Shown: positions 6,669 through 13,648 of the stretch, in pieces
Position numbering within the stretch: position 1 is the stretch's first letter
Layout: every line of letters begins with the position of its first letter
NCBI GenBank assembly: GCA_934725105.1
Contig: CAKVBD010000033.1
Coordinates: 1 to 23,787 of the forward strand
Length of the DNA: 23,787 nucleotides
Direction: 5' to 3'
DNA from: an uncultured Bulleidia sp.
Lineage (GTDB): Bacteria > Bacillota_I > Bacilli_A > Erysipelotrichales > Erysipelotrichaceae
Program-made: the position numbers and the translations under genes
Notes under the pieces: generated by a model
The model's database searches: none
What the model was told of the DNA's origin: nothing
Seen by the model: the letters and a program-made list of their open reading frames with translations, nothing else

Positions 6669-9220
6669 AATGGCTGTTATTGTCACTTTCTTTTACCTCA
6701 TTGTTTACTTTTCCTTCATCAAGTAAAAAAGAATATACGTATACATTTGATACTGCTGTAGAAGGAATGAAATATGCTTTGTATGAAGATAAGGAATGTG
6801 AAACCCCAGTACAAGATGAAAATGGAGATGTATGCATTACATTCGAAAAGCAATCCGTTAATCTTTCATTGCCACAGGAAAAAGTGTATGCAAAGCAGAT
6901 CAAAACAGTACAAGGCTATTATCTTGATCCAACAGTATATGCAGTGGAGGAAAAGAATACATTTCCTTGCTTTCCAATTCATGTTACGTATACTTCTGAT
7001 GTTGTAGATACAACATATGTATTAAAAGATGACAAGGATACTGTACTTTTGGAGTGGAATGGGGAAGAAAGTGGTGAGATTGCATATGATTTTGAAATTC
7101 AACACACATATACGATCCAGGAAAAACAGCCCACTCCTTACCAACATATGCAACCTGTCTCTTTTGAAATTCAAAGTGAACCTGTAAAAGAACCAATGAA
7201 GATTGCTTGTATGCATGAAGCATATGGTGTATTGCATGTGCAGGCAAAAGATCAGGAAGAAAATGCAGTAGAAGAAGTTACGTATGCATTGTATGAAGAA
7301 GCAACGTGTGAAAATCAGGTAAAAGATATCCATGAAAATCTATGTGAAGCTCTCATCAGACAAGATGAAGAATTATCGTGGGACTTGAAAGAAGGTACAT
7401 ATTATTTAAAGCAGATTGATATTTCTGAACAGTATTATCGTCAGAATCGTGTTGTAGAAATCGATGTAAAAGATAACGAAACGATGAATCTAGTTGTTCA
7501 TGAAAAAAGAGTGATCGTAGATGTGATTTTAAGAAATAAGGAGACGGAAGAAGATATTGGTGGTGCTGTGTATTGTGAACAGCTGCAGAAAGAAATATGT
7601 TCGAATACAAAAGTATATCTTTCTAGAAATACTGCTTATGATTTTAGAGATGAAATGCATCCGGATGGATTTTATCCATGTACATCTTTTCAGTATCAGA
7701 CGAGTGAGTTTGAAAAAGAGGAACAGATCATTGTGTATTTTCAGCCATTTACAGTATCTATCTCACTTGTCAATGAAGATACGTCTAAAGATCTTTCGAG
7801 TGGTACATATGCAATTCTTAATGAGAATCAACAGGAAGTGATGCGTTTTTCATTGGATGGTTCTGCATTTGTTACATCTTCTTTGCATGATGGAATTTGT
7901 TATACATTGCGTGAAATTGCTTCCGAGAAAGGATATCTTTCATTACAGGAGAAACAAATATTGATTGATTCCAATGGAAGCAGTTCTTTGATTGCATTTA
8001 CATATGCAAAAACACCATATACAAATTTAACTTTACAGCTGTTAGATGGAAAACAGAAAGTAAATGGGAAATATACATTGTATACAGATGTAGCATGTCA
8101 AACTATCTGTAAAGATATTTATGGGAACTATGTTGAGAATGTTGAGAAGGCAAGTATTCGTAATGGAACATATTATGTTTTGTTGAATGATGTAGATAGC
8201 CATTATTATTTGATGGATGGATGCAAGAAAGTAGTTTGTGATCAAGGAAATCAAATCTTTTCAATGGATATGGAACATACAGGAATTCACGTAGAAGTGA
8301 AAGATTCTCATGGCAGGAAAGATGATGTTGTATTGGAATTGTTAGATGCTTCTGCAAATGTACTGTCAACATTTCTATCACAGGAAGTTGAAACAATTGA
8401 TTCATATCTAGAAAGAAATCACGCATATGCAATTCGTATCAAACATATCGATGGTTTATATACATATGATAAGAAACCTGTTTCTTTTACAATGCCATCA
8501 CATAAAGAAGCAATGGATTTTGTTTTGGAATGTGAAGCATATGTAAATCTAAAAATACAGTCGGATGGCTTGTTTGCTTTATATGAAGATCCATATTGTA
8601 CGTACCTTTGTAAAGATATCTATGGAAACTACACAAAGAAAGATACAAATAAAGAATGGTTTTTAAGAGAAGGAACATATTATTTAAAACAGCTGCAGGC
8701 GCCTAACGGATTTTATGTAGATGAAATGGTTCAAAAAATAGTAGTAAGCAGTGAAGCATCTTTGATACAAAGAAGTGTTGAAATGCATCCTATTTCATTT
8801 GAAATTGTATGTGTGAGTGAAAATGGTGAGAAGCTGAACGGTGCAATCTATTCGATTCTGGATCAGGATGGAAATGAAATTGGAATGATCAATAATGATC
8901 AGCATGTATTTACTTCCAATGTATTGTATCCAGGGATGACATTCCGTTTACATGAAATCAATCATCCATCTGGATATGTTTCTCACGAGACTGATATTGT
9001 ATATACAGTACCTGAATCTTATCCTGAACAGATTCCATGTATTCAATTTCGCTATGCAAAAATAACAGAAGCAAAAGCACCTGTCATCAAAGAAGTAAAA
9101 GAAGTGATTCAGGAAGATTCGAGTAGTTTTCCGTATGCAATTGTGATTGGTGGAATTGCTGGTGTGTTTGTTATCATTGGAATTCTGATTCGTCGAATCC
9201 AGAAATCAAAACAAAAATAA
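6662..9220 (+). CDS. Repetitive SpaA/Cna-B-like surface protein with C-terminal membrane anchor
   Basis: An 852-residue predicted secreted protein. Residues 1-18 form a short hydrophobic signal peptide. Nine or so beta-rich modules follow, of two alternating kinds. Type A (about 37-95, 207-270, 469-525, 637-697) has the pattern YALYED..C, then KDIYGNY or a variant, then REGTYYLKQ...GYY. Type B (about 108-170, 284-345, 365-450, 541-620, 711-800) resembles the prealbumin-like domains of pilins and MSCRAMMs. The order is A-B-A-B-B-A-B-A-B. A-modules carry paired cysteines, for example C46/C58, C216/C228, C479/C483 and C646/C650. Residues 824-843 form one membrane helix followed by the basic tail RRIQKSKQK. 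No LPxTG sortase motif precedes it, so anchoring is by the helix. Function is inferred as surface-exposed; the ligand is unknown. Confidence 0.8.
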   Translation: MLKWLLLSLSFTSLFTFPSSSKKEYTYTFDTAVEGMKYALYEDKECETPVQDENGDVCITFEKQSVNLSLPQEKVYAKQIKTVQGYYLDPTVYAVEEKNTFPCFPIHVTYTSDVVDTTYVLKDDKDTVLLEWNGEESGEIAYDFEIQHTYTIQEKQPTPYQHMQPVSFEIQSEPVKEPMKIACMHEAYGVLHVQAKDQEENAVEEVTYALYEEATCENQVKDIHENLCEALIRQDEELSWDLKEGTYYLKQIDISEQYYRQNRVVEIDVKDNETMNLVVHEKRVIVDVILRNKETEEDIGGAVYCEQLQKEICSNTKVYLSRNTAYDFRDEMHPDGFYPCTSFQYQTSEFEKEEQIIVYFQPFTVSISLVNEDTSKDLSSGTYAILNENQQEVMRFSLDGSAFVTSSLHDGICYTLREIASEKGYLSLQEKQILIDSNGSSSLIAFTYAKTPYTNLTLQLLDGKQKVNGKYTLYTDVACQTICKDIYGNYVENVEKASIRNGTYYVLLNDVDSHYYLMDGCKKVVCDQGNQIFSMDMEHTGIHVEVKDSHGRKDDVVLELLDASANVLSTFLSQEVETIDSYLERNHAYAIRIKHIDGLYTYDKKPVSFTMPSHKEAMDFVLECEAYVNLKIQSDGLFALYEDPYCTYLCKDIYGNYTKKDTNKEWFLREGTYYLKQLQAPNGFYVDEMVQKIVVSSEASLIQRSVEMHPISFEIVCVSENGEKLNGAIYSILDQDGNEIGMINNDQHVFTSNVLYPGMTFRLHEINHPSGYVSHETDIVYTVPESYPEQIPCIQFRYAKITEAKAPVIKEVKEVIQEDSSSFPYAIVIGGIAGVFVIIGILIRRIQKSKQK

Positions 9221-9255
9221 GATTTGTGTTAGAATGGTACAGCGAGGTTTGAGTT

Positions 9256-9915
9256 ATGAAAGATATGAATATTTATACAGTCAATGTGAAATGTCCTTCC
9301 TGTGGGAAGCAAAGTCCATTTGAATTACATACATTAATGGATCCCATCAAAGATCCACAGGCAACTAGAAAACTATTGTCTTCTGAGTACTTTACACATG
9401 TATGTCCACATTGTCATCAGGTACAGCCACTTTCATATTCCTGTATGTACCATGATGGTTCAAAGAAGCTGTTAGTGGCATATGGAGATAATGAAAAAGA
9501 CTACAATGATATGAAGGCTTCTTTGACTTCAAAAAAGAAAGATACAAAACTAGATGAAGTATTAACAAACTGGCTGGGAAATTGTGATATTAGACTTGTG
9601 AAAGATGTGTTTTCTTTACAGGAAAAAGTATTGCTTTCACATCTGAATCTAGATGATAAGATTATTGAAATTGCACGTTTTCTAAAGATGCAGGAATTAA
9701 AAGCATCCTTTCCAGATATGCTGGATCTGTATTTCAATACAGATGGGGAGGATTATGTATTTTTAGTTGTAGAAGAAAATGGAATTCGTGAACAAGTTCC
9801 ATTTACAAAAGAAGAATATGAAAGCATCCAGAAAGAATATCAGAACAAAATCATTTCTGATCAGTCAATAGAAATTGATTTAGAATGGGCAAAATCAATC
9901 GTAGAGGGAAGATAA
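9256..9915 (+). CDS. CpXC domain protein
   Basis: A 219-residue protein whose N-terminal half matches the CpXC family. Two zinc-knuckle pairs occur, C13/C16 (VKCPSCGKQ) and C50/C53 (HVCPHCHQ), with about 33 residues between them, and VNVKCPSCG is the family opening. Zinc or metal binding follows from the family; no biochemical role is established. The C-terminal half (about 90-219) is charged and helical, ending in a WAKSIV segment, and I do not recognise it. It follows the SpaA-like gene by 35 bases with only a weak GAGG-type RBS, so it probably rides on the ssb transcript. Met4 is an alternative start. Its stop codon sits in the loop of the terminator. Confidence 0.75.
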   Translation: MKDMNIYTVNVKCPSCGKQSPFELHTLMDPIKDPQATRKLLSSEYFTHVCPHCHQVQPLSYSCMYHDGSKKLLVAYGDNEKDYNDMKASLTSKKKDTKLDEVLTNWLGNCDIRLVKDVFSLQEKVLLSHLNLDDKIIEIARFLKMQELKASFPDMLDLYFNTDGEDYVFLVVEENGIREQVPFTKEEYESIQKEYQNKIISDQSIEIDLEWAKSIVEGR

Positions 9916-9930
9916 GACTTCTCTCTTTTT
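9904..9930 (+). terminator. Terminator overlapping the CpXC stop codon
   Basis: GAGGGAAG (9904-9911) pairs with CTTCTCTC (9918-9925) with one G-T wobble, followed by five T. The TAA stop at 9913-9915 is in the loop. Confidence 0.75.
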
Positions 9931-9935
9931 CATAT

Positions 9936-9960
9936 AAAAAACCCACCATATTGGCGGGTC
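9936..9960 (-). terminator. Terminator of the LTA-synthase-like gene
   Basis: Read on the minus strand, ACCCGCC pairs with GGTGGGT across an AATAT loop, followed by six T. The stop codon of the minus-strand gene (9959-9961) overlaps the first arm. It sits back to back with the plus-strand terminator. Confidence 0.85.
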
Positions 9961-12001
9961 AGCTGGATTCATTTTCTTTCTTTTCAGGCAGATAGAATAA
10001 TGAATGAATGCGATTGACTTCATCAATGACGTTATTATAGCTTGCCTGACTGTAGTAATTTAACAATTGTCTGTATTCAGTATCATCATTATATTTAAAG
10101 TAATTGCCATCCCAGTCTCTGCATCCCATCATTGTGACAACAGGTACTTTTGTATATAAAGTATTTAAATATTTCTGATACTCTGTCAATGGATTGTTTG
10201 CTACCTGCTGAAGAAGGGTAGAGAGATAATTGACGGAAATTTCATCAATCCATCCTTCAGGAATATCATAGTTTGCCCATAGCACAAATCTTGTGATGTA
10301 GCGTTTCTGTTGTTCTTCGTCTGTCAGTTCGGATAGTTTTTTACCCATGACTTCTTCATAGAATGTATCTTCAATATATGGCTGATGATCTCCATACATA
10401 AGAATGATTGTAGGTTCTTTGACTTGATTGAAGTAAGATACAAGGTTACTGAATGCATCATCTGTTTCTTTGATCAAAGAAAGATATTGTTCTGTTTCAG
10501 GATATGTACCTTCCATGTTGGCAAGCTTTACCTGCGGATACCAGGAACCTGTATCCTGATCATAGGAACTATGGTTCTGCATCGTTACATTAAACAAGAA
10601 GAATGGTTTTGTTGTATCACGGTTCTCATATAATTCTTCTACATGCTGGAAATCATTTTCATCAGATACAAATAATCTGAGTTTTTCAAAATCTGTGTAA
10701 TCTCCATATCCTGTATAGGAAGAAAATCCCATATTTTGATATACATTGATACGATTCCAGTTTTCTTTATAGTATGGATGAAATGCTGAAGCAGTATATC
10801 CTTCACTTTGTAAAGAAGAAACAAGGGATGGTAATGGATTGTTTACGTATAATTGATATGCATTTGAACCAATTGGCAAGAATGCCATGGAATTGCCTGT
10901 TAAAAATTCATATTCTGTATTACTTGTTCCTGTTCCGATTGTTGATACATAGCTGTATCCACTGATGCAGTTTTCACTGTCTTTGAGACTGTTAATGAAT
11001 GGCATATAGTCAACTGTTGTATCAAAATCACCAATGACACTTAAATCAGAGAAGCTTTCATTCATAATGGTGATGATATTTGGATTTGTAACTGTGGAAG
11101 CAGTTGAATCAACTTCTTTATTTTCGTTTTTTAATGCAGTTTCTAATATTGTTGGTGCATCCTCTTCTGCAGAAGACTGGATGTTTTTTTCTAAGGTAGA
11201 AGGATCATAGTCTTCTGGTTGAGACAAATGTATATATTTAGTATTGACTAGAAATTCAGCGATAGCACCTTTTGCTTCATAACCTCTTGTCTGATTGAAG
11301 AAATCTGGTGTTGCCTGGAATGTTTCTGCGACAATATCTGTGAAATAGAAGATGGAGAAGACAAGGGAGAAACTGATTGCACAAACGCTTCTTAAAATAC
11401 GATATGTTTTTGTTTTTGTATTTTTGATACAAAGAGAAGTAGCCTTGATCAAAAAGATAACGATTGTGAATGAAACAAGAATTTCTTTTGTGATATTGAA
11501 CGAAAAAGCATTCGATACATTTGCGGCAGTTGTGATCGCGCTTAAATCCCAAGGTAATAATGGAGATCCTTTATAGAGTTTGACATAGTAATTCGCAATA
11601 CCAAACACTTCCAGCAAGATAGAGATGGAAATGATAGAACACTTCGTACTTCCACTTGCGGCATAGATCAATAGATACAATAGAAAAGCGATGAGGTAAT
11701 TCATACATACATTTCCAAACATATCAATATCCCATAACATGTTTCCATTTAGCATTTCTACTGCAATAATCATGAATAGTGGTGCAAGTAAGAAAATGAC
11801 TGTTGTGGTGTATTTATTTTTCTTTTCCTTTAAGAAAGGAAAGAAAAGAATTCCTGCTAGTAATAATATTTCTATACCAATCCATACATATGGATACTCT
11901 ACATTGAGAAAGAATATTGATTTATGCATGAATGCATAAATCAACAGGATGCATGTAATCGTAATAGAAGTGATTTGAGAAAAATATTTTTTGATCAGCA
12001 T
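9959..12001 (-). CDS. LTA synthase family (phosphoglycerol transferase) membrane sulfatase-fold protein
   Basis: A 680-residue enzyme with about five N-terminal membrane helices (roughly 11-30, 38-57, 66-84, 100-135, 172-190, 203-222) and an extracellular sulfatase-fold domain from about 307. The catalytic set of LtaS enzymes is visible: E315 (MNESFSDL), T359 as phospho-acceptor (IGTGTSNTEYE), H477 (TMQNHSSY) and D538-H539 (MYGDHQPY). The family moves glycerophosphate from phosphatidylglycerol onto growing lipoteichoic acid, or onto another glycan or glycolipid. Which of these applies is not decidable here. The start at 12001 has no Shine-Dalgarno sequence; it lies 25 bases after the nuclease gene and may depend on coupling. 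Met25 is a less likely start because it would delete the first helix. Confidence 0.9.
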   Translation of the reverse strand: MLIKKYFSQITSITITCILLIYAFMHKSIFFLNVEYPYVWIGIEILLLAGILFFPFLKEKKNKYTTTVIFLLAPLFMIIAVEMLNGNMLWDIDMFGNVCMNYLIAFLLYLLIYAASGSTKCSIISISILLEVFGIANYYVKLYKGSPLLPWDLSAITTAANVSNAFSFNITKEILVSFTIVIFLIKATSLCIKNTKTKTYRILRSVCAISFSLVFSIFYFTDIVAETFQATPDFFNQTRGYEAKGAIAEFLVNTKYIHLSQPEDYDPSTLEKNIQSSAEEDAPTILETALKNENKEVDSTASTVTNPNIITIMNESFSDLSVIGDFDTTVDYMPFINSLKDSENCISGYSYVSTIGTGTSNTEYEFLTGNSMAFLPIGSNAYQLYVNNPLPSLVSSLQSEGYTASAFHPYYKENWNRINVYQNMGFSSYTGYGDYTDFEKLRLFVSDENDFQHVEELYENRDTTKPFFLFNVTMQNHSSYDQDTGSWYPQVKLANMEGTYPETEQYLSLIKETDDAFSNLVSYFNQVKEPTIILMYGDHQPYIEDTFYEEVMGKKLSELTDEEQQKRYITRFVLWANYDIPEGWIDEISVNYLSTLLQQVANNPLTEYQKYLNTLYTKVPVVTMMGCRDWDGNYFKYNDDTEYRQLLNYYSQASYNNVIDEVNRIHSLFYLPEKKENESS

Positions 12002-12026
12002 ATGGGAAATATTATATATCTTTCAT

Positions 12027-12992
12027 TTATGAATTTCTTGATTTTCCTACTGTTAAATAAAATGATTTTGTACTTTTTTGTGAAAATGTATATGTTTCCT
12101 GACTGTTTGTATAGCTTGCATATTGGCGGAAAGTGTATTCAAGTAATGCAAAATCTTCAGAAATATCTTTTGTTGTCTTGAAAAGATATGTGATATTTCC
12201 ATTCTTGATTTCGTAGGAATCAAACGTGATTGTCTGCTGGATTTCTTCTGCGAGTGTTCTGGCGATTTCTTTTCCTTTTTGATTTGTATCTTCATGAAAG
12301 GAACTTTCCATTTCTTCTTTGAGTGTAGCTTCATAGATTTTGTTTTTCTTTCGCAGAAGAAGGATGACTTTGATATCTAAAATGAATTGAAATAAAAATA
12401 AATTGATGCATAAAACATTGGAAAGCAATAGATTTTGAAAAGAATAGAAGAAGGATAGCAGTACACAACAAAAAGAAAGAAAACATCCACAACATAAGCA
12501 GATATCACTTTTATTTGAAAACATCGCAAACAAAGAGGAAAGAATCATAAATACCGAAGCAAGGATCGTTTCGTCTGTGTAGTACTGTGTTGTACTTTGA
12601 TAAAACAGCAAACTGCATCCAATACCACATAGTATTATCATCCATACTAGAAATACAATTGTGAAAAAAGAAGCTTGTTTTACACATACAGAATCAATGA
12701 GTATGACATCTGTTTCTTCTGCTAAAGCAATGGCACTTTTTGTGAATGTCTGATTTGTGATAACACCGCAACAGTCACAATTATAGAAAGCTGCACCACT
12801 AAAAGCCTGTTGAACAGCATCATTTCCAACAGGAGATTCATAGTATTTACACTGAAATCCATAGCGTTTCTGCTTCTTGCTGGCTAAGATGTCAATGCCT
12901 TGATCATTACTTGCCTTTGTTACATGTACATGATGGAATCCATGTTTCTTTAGCCATTCGGCACAGTATTGTTCGTACTCATAACCATTCAT
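12027..12992 (-). CDS. Membrane-anchored Mrr-like restriction endonuclease domain protein
   Basis: A 321-residue protein. The N-terminal 105 residues match the Mrr-type PD-(D/E)xK nuclease fold: GYEYEQYCAEWLKKHGF, then NDQGID with D34, then YGFQCKYY with Q47 and K49, then GVITNQTFT. Relatives cut DNA, often methylated DNA. Four hydrophobic, cysteine-rich helices follow (about 108-130, 142-160, 165-185, 190-212). A charged cytoplasmic C-terminal domain of about 100 residues follows, which I do not recognise. The longest frame begins at a TTG at 13010 that overlaps a TATAAT box, so ATG 12992 is preferred. That ATG has no RBS and lies only nine bases after the -10 box. The gene is just upstream of the LTA-synthase-like gene on the same strand. 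The nuclease call is good; an anti-phage role is inference. Confidence 0.8.
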   Translation of the reverse strand: MNGYEYEQYCAEWLKKHGFHHVHVTKASNDQGIDILASKKQKRYGFQCKYYESPVGNDAVQQAFSGAAFYNCDCCGVITNQTFTKSAIALAEETDVILIDSVCVKQASFFTIVFLVWMIILCGIGCSLLFYQSTTQYYTDETILASVFMILSSLFAMFSNKSDICLCCGCFLSFCCVLLSFFYSFQNLLLSNVLCINLFLFQFILDIKVILLLRKKNKIYEATLKEEMESSFHEDTNQKGKEIARTLAEEIQQTITFDSYEIKNGNITYLFKTTKDISEDFALLEYTFRQYASYTNSQETYTFSQKSTKSFYLTVGKSRNS

Positions 12993-13001
12993 ATCGCAAG
13001 T

Positions 13002-13030
13002 ATTATACAATGATTCGTAGTGCTTTTAAA
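13002..13030 (-). promoter_or_regulatory. Promoter of the nuclease/LTA-synthase-like unit, probably leaderless
   Basis: On the minus strand, TTTAAA (13030-13025), a 17-base spacer and a perfect TATAAT (13007-13002). The expected transcription start, near 12995-12994, leaves only two or three bases before ATG 12992. This fits the lack of a Shine-Dalgarno sequence. Confidence 0.6.
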
Positions 13031-13041
13031 AAGAAGAAAAA

Positions 13042-13072
13042 AGCTCTAAAAGACTTCATTTCTTTCAGAGCT
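13042..13072. terminator. Terminator for the small anchored protein gene
   Basis: AGCTCTAAAAG (13042-13052) pairs with CTTTCAGAGCT (13062-13072) with one mismatch. An A-run precedes and a T-run follows, so it can act on both strands. It ends the minus-strand gene 13446-13078 and isolates it from the nuclease promoter. Confidence 0.8.
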
Positions 13073-13077
13073 GTTTT

Positions 13078-13446
13078 TCACTTGAATTTGACGAGTTCTA
13101 ATTTGTTTTCTCTAGATGGATCGTATAGAGTAAATGTAGTATCGTTCATGATTTTCTTTTTGCTTACCGCAATGCTATCTTTGAAATCTCCTGATGTAAA
13201 ATGAATGACACCATCATCTAGTACTTCATAGCTTCCTTTTCCATTTTCATTTGTACCTGGATCAAAATATTGATATGTATCATCTGTCAATTCCAACTGA
13301 AATGGTCCTTCTTCACTTTGCAGTTCTTTTTCAGTATAGCTTCCATTGATGGATGCATTCATAACATAAGAATTACATTTTCCAAGTAAAAAACCGATGA
13401 ACAATGCGAGCGCGAAACATGTGGCAATAACAATTTTCTTTTTCAT
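13078..13446 (-). CDS. Small exported or anchored beta-rich protein, unknown function
   Basis: A 122-residue protein, not recognised. MKKK followed by a hydrophobic stretch (5-22) forms a signal peptide or signal anchor. C24 follows LLGK, which does not fit a lipobox because lysine sits just before the cysteine. The remaining 95 residues look like a small beta-barrel or lipocalin-like fold: NGSYTEKE, GPFQLELTDDTYQYFD, KGSYEVLDDGVIHFTSG. It is transcribed alone on the minus strand, divergent from the lipoprotein operon. The RBS is weak (GAGAAA). It shares the intergenic region that contains the 16-bp palindrome at 13491, so it could be co-regulated with that operon. Confidence 0.65.
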   Translation of the reverse strand: MKKKIVIATCFALALFIGFLLGKCNSYVMNASINGSYTEKELQSEEGPFQLELTDDTYQYFDPGTNENGKGSYEVLDDGVIHFTSGDFKDSIAVSKKKIMNDTTFTLYDPSRENKLELVKFK

Positions 13447-13490
13447 ATTTTTTTCTCAACTTTCTCTTAAGAATAATCTACAGGTATACG

Positions 13491-13506
13491 ATTGTAGTAC
13501 TGCAAT
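13491..13506. promoter_or_regulatory. 16-bp near-perfect palindrome, candidate operator
   Basis: ATTGTAGTACTGCAAT matches its reverse complement at 14 of 16 positions, with the mismatch at symmetrical positions 5 and 12. It lies between divergent genes, 45 bases upstream of the minus-strand start and about 142 upstream of the lipoprotein start. Size and symmetry fit a dimeric winged-helix regulator such as MarR. No binding data are available. Confidence 0.45.
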
Positions 13507-13531
13507 ACTGAAAAGCAATTTTAAGGAAATA

Positions 13532-13559
13532 TTAAAGAAGATTTTTCTATTCATAATAT
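13532..13559 (+). promoter_or_regulatory. Possible promoter of the five-gene glycan operon
   Basis: TTAAAG (13532-13537), a 16-base spacer and TAATAT (13554-13559). The match is moderate; overlapping TATAAC at 13557-13562 is an alternative -10. This is the best candidate upstream of the lipoprotein. Confidence 0.35.
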
Positions 13560-13648
13560 AACATATGCATAAGAAGATGAATATTTAGTTTTCCATGAGT
13601 GTGCACACAACCCTTGAAATGATAAGAAGAATGATAGAAAATTTACGT

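Noticed and set aside
7022..8678. Several minus-strand open frames antisense to the SpaA-like gene
   Set aside because: They are short, rich in residues typical of shadow translation, have no RBS, and the opposite strand encodes a clear repeat protein.
13595..13648. Longer start for the WG/SH3 lipoprotein
   Set aside because: The extra 18 residues are charged and would precede an otherwise typical type II signal peptide; no RBS supports them.
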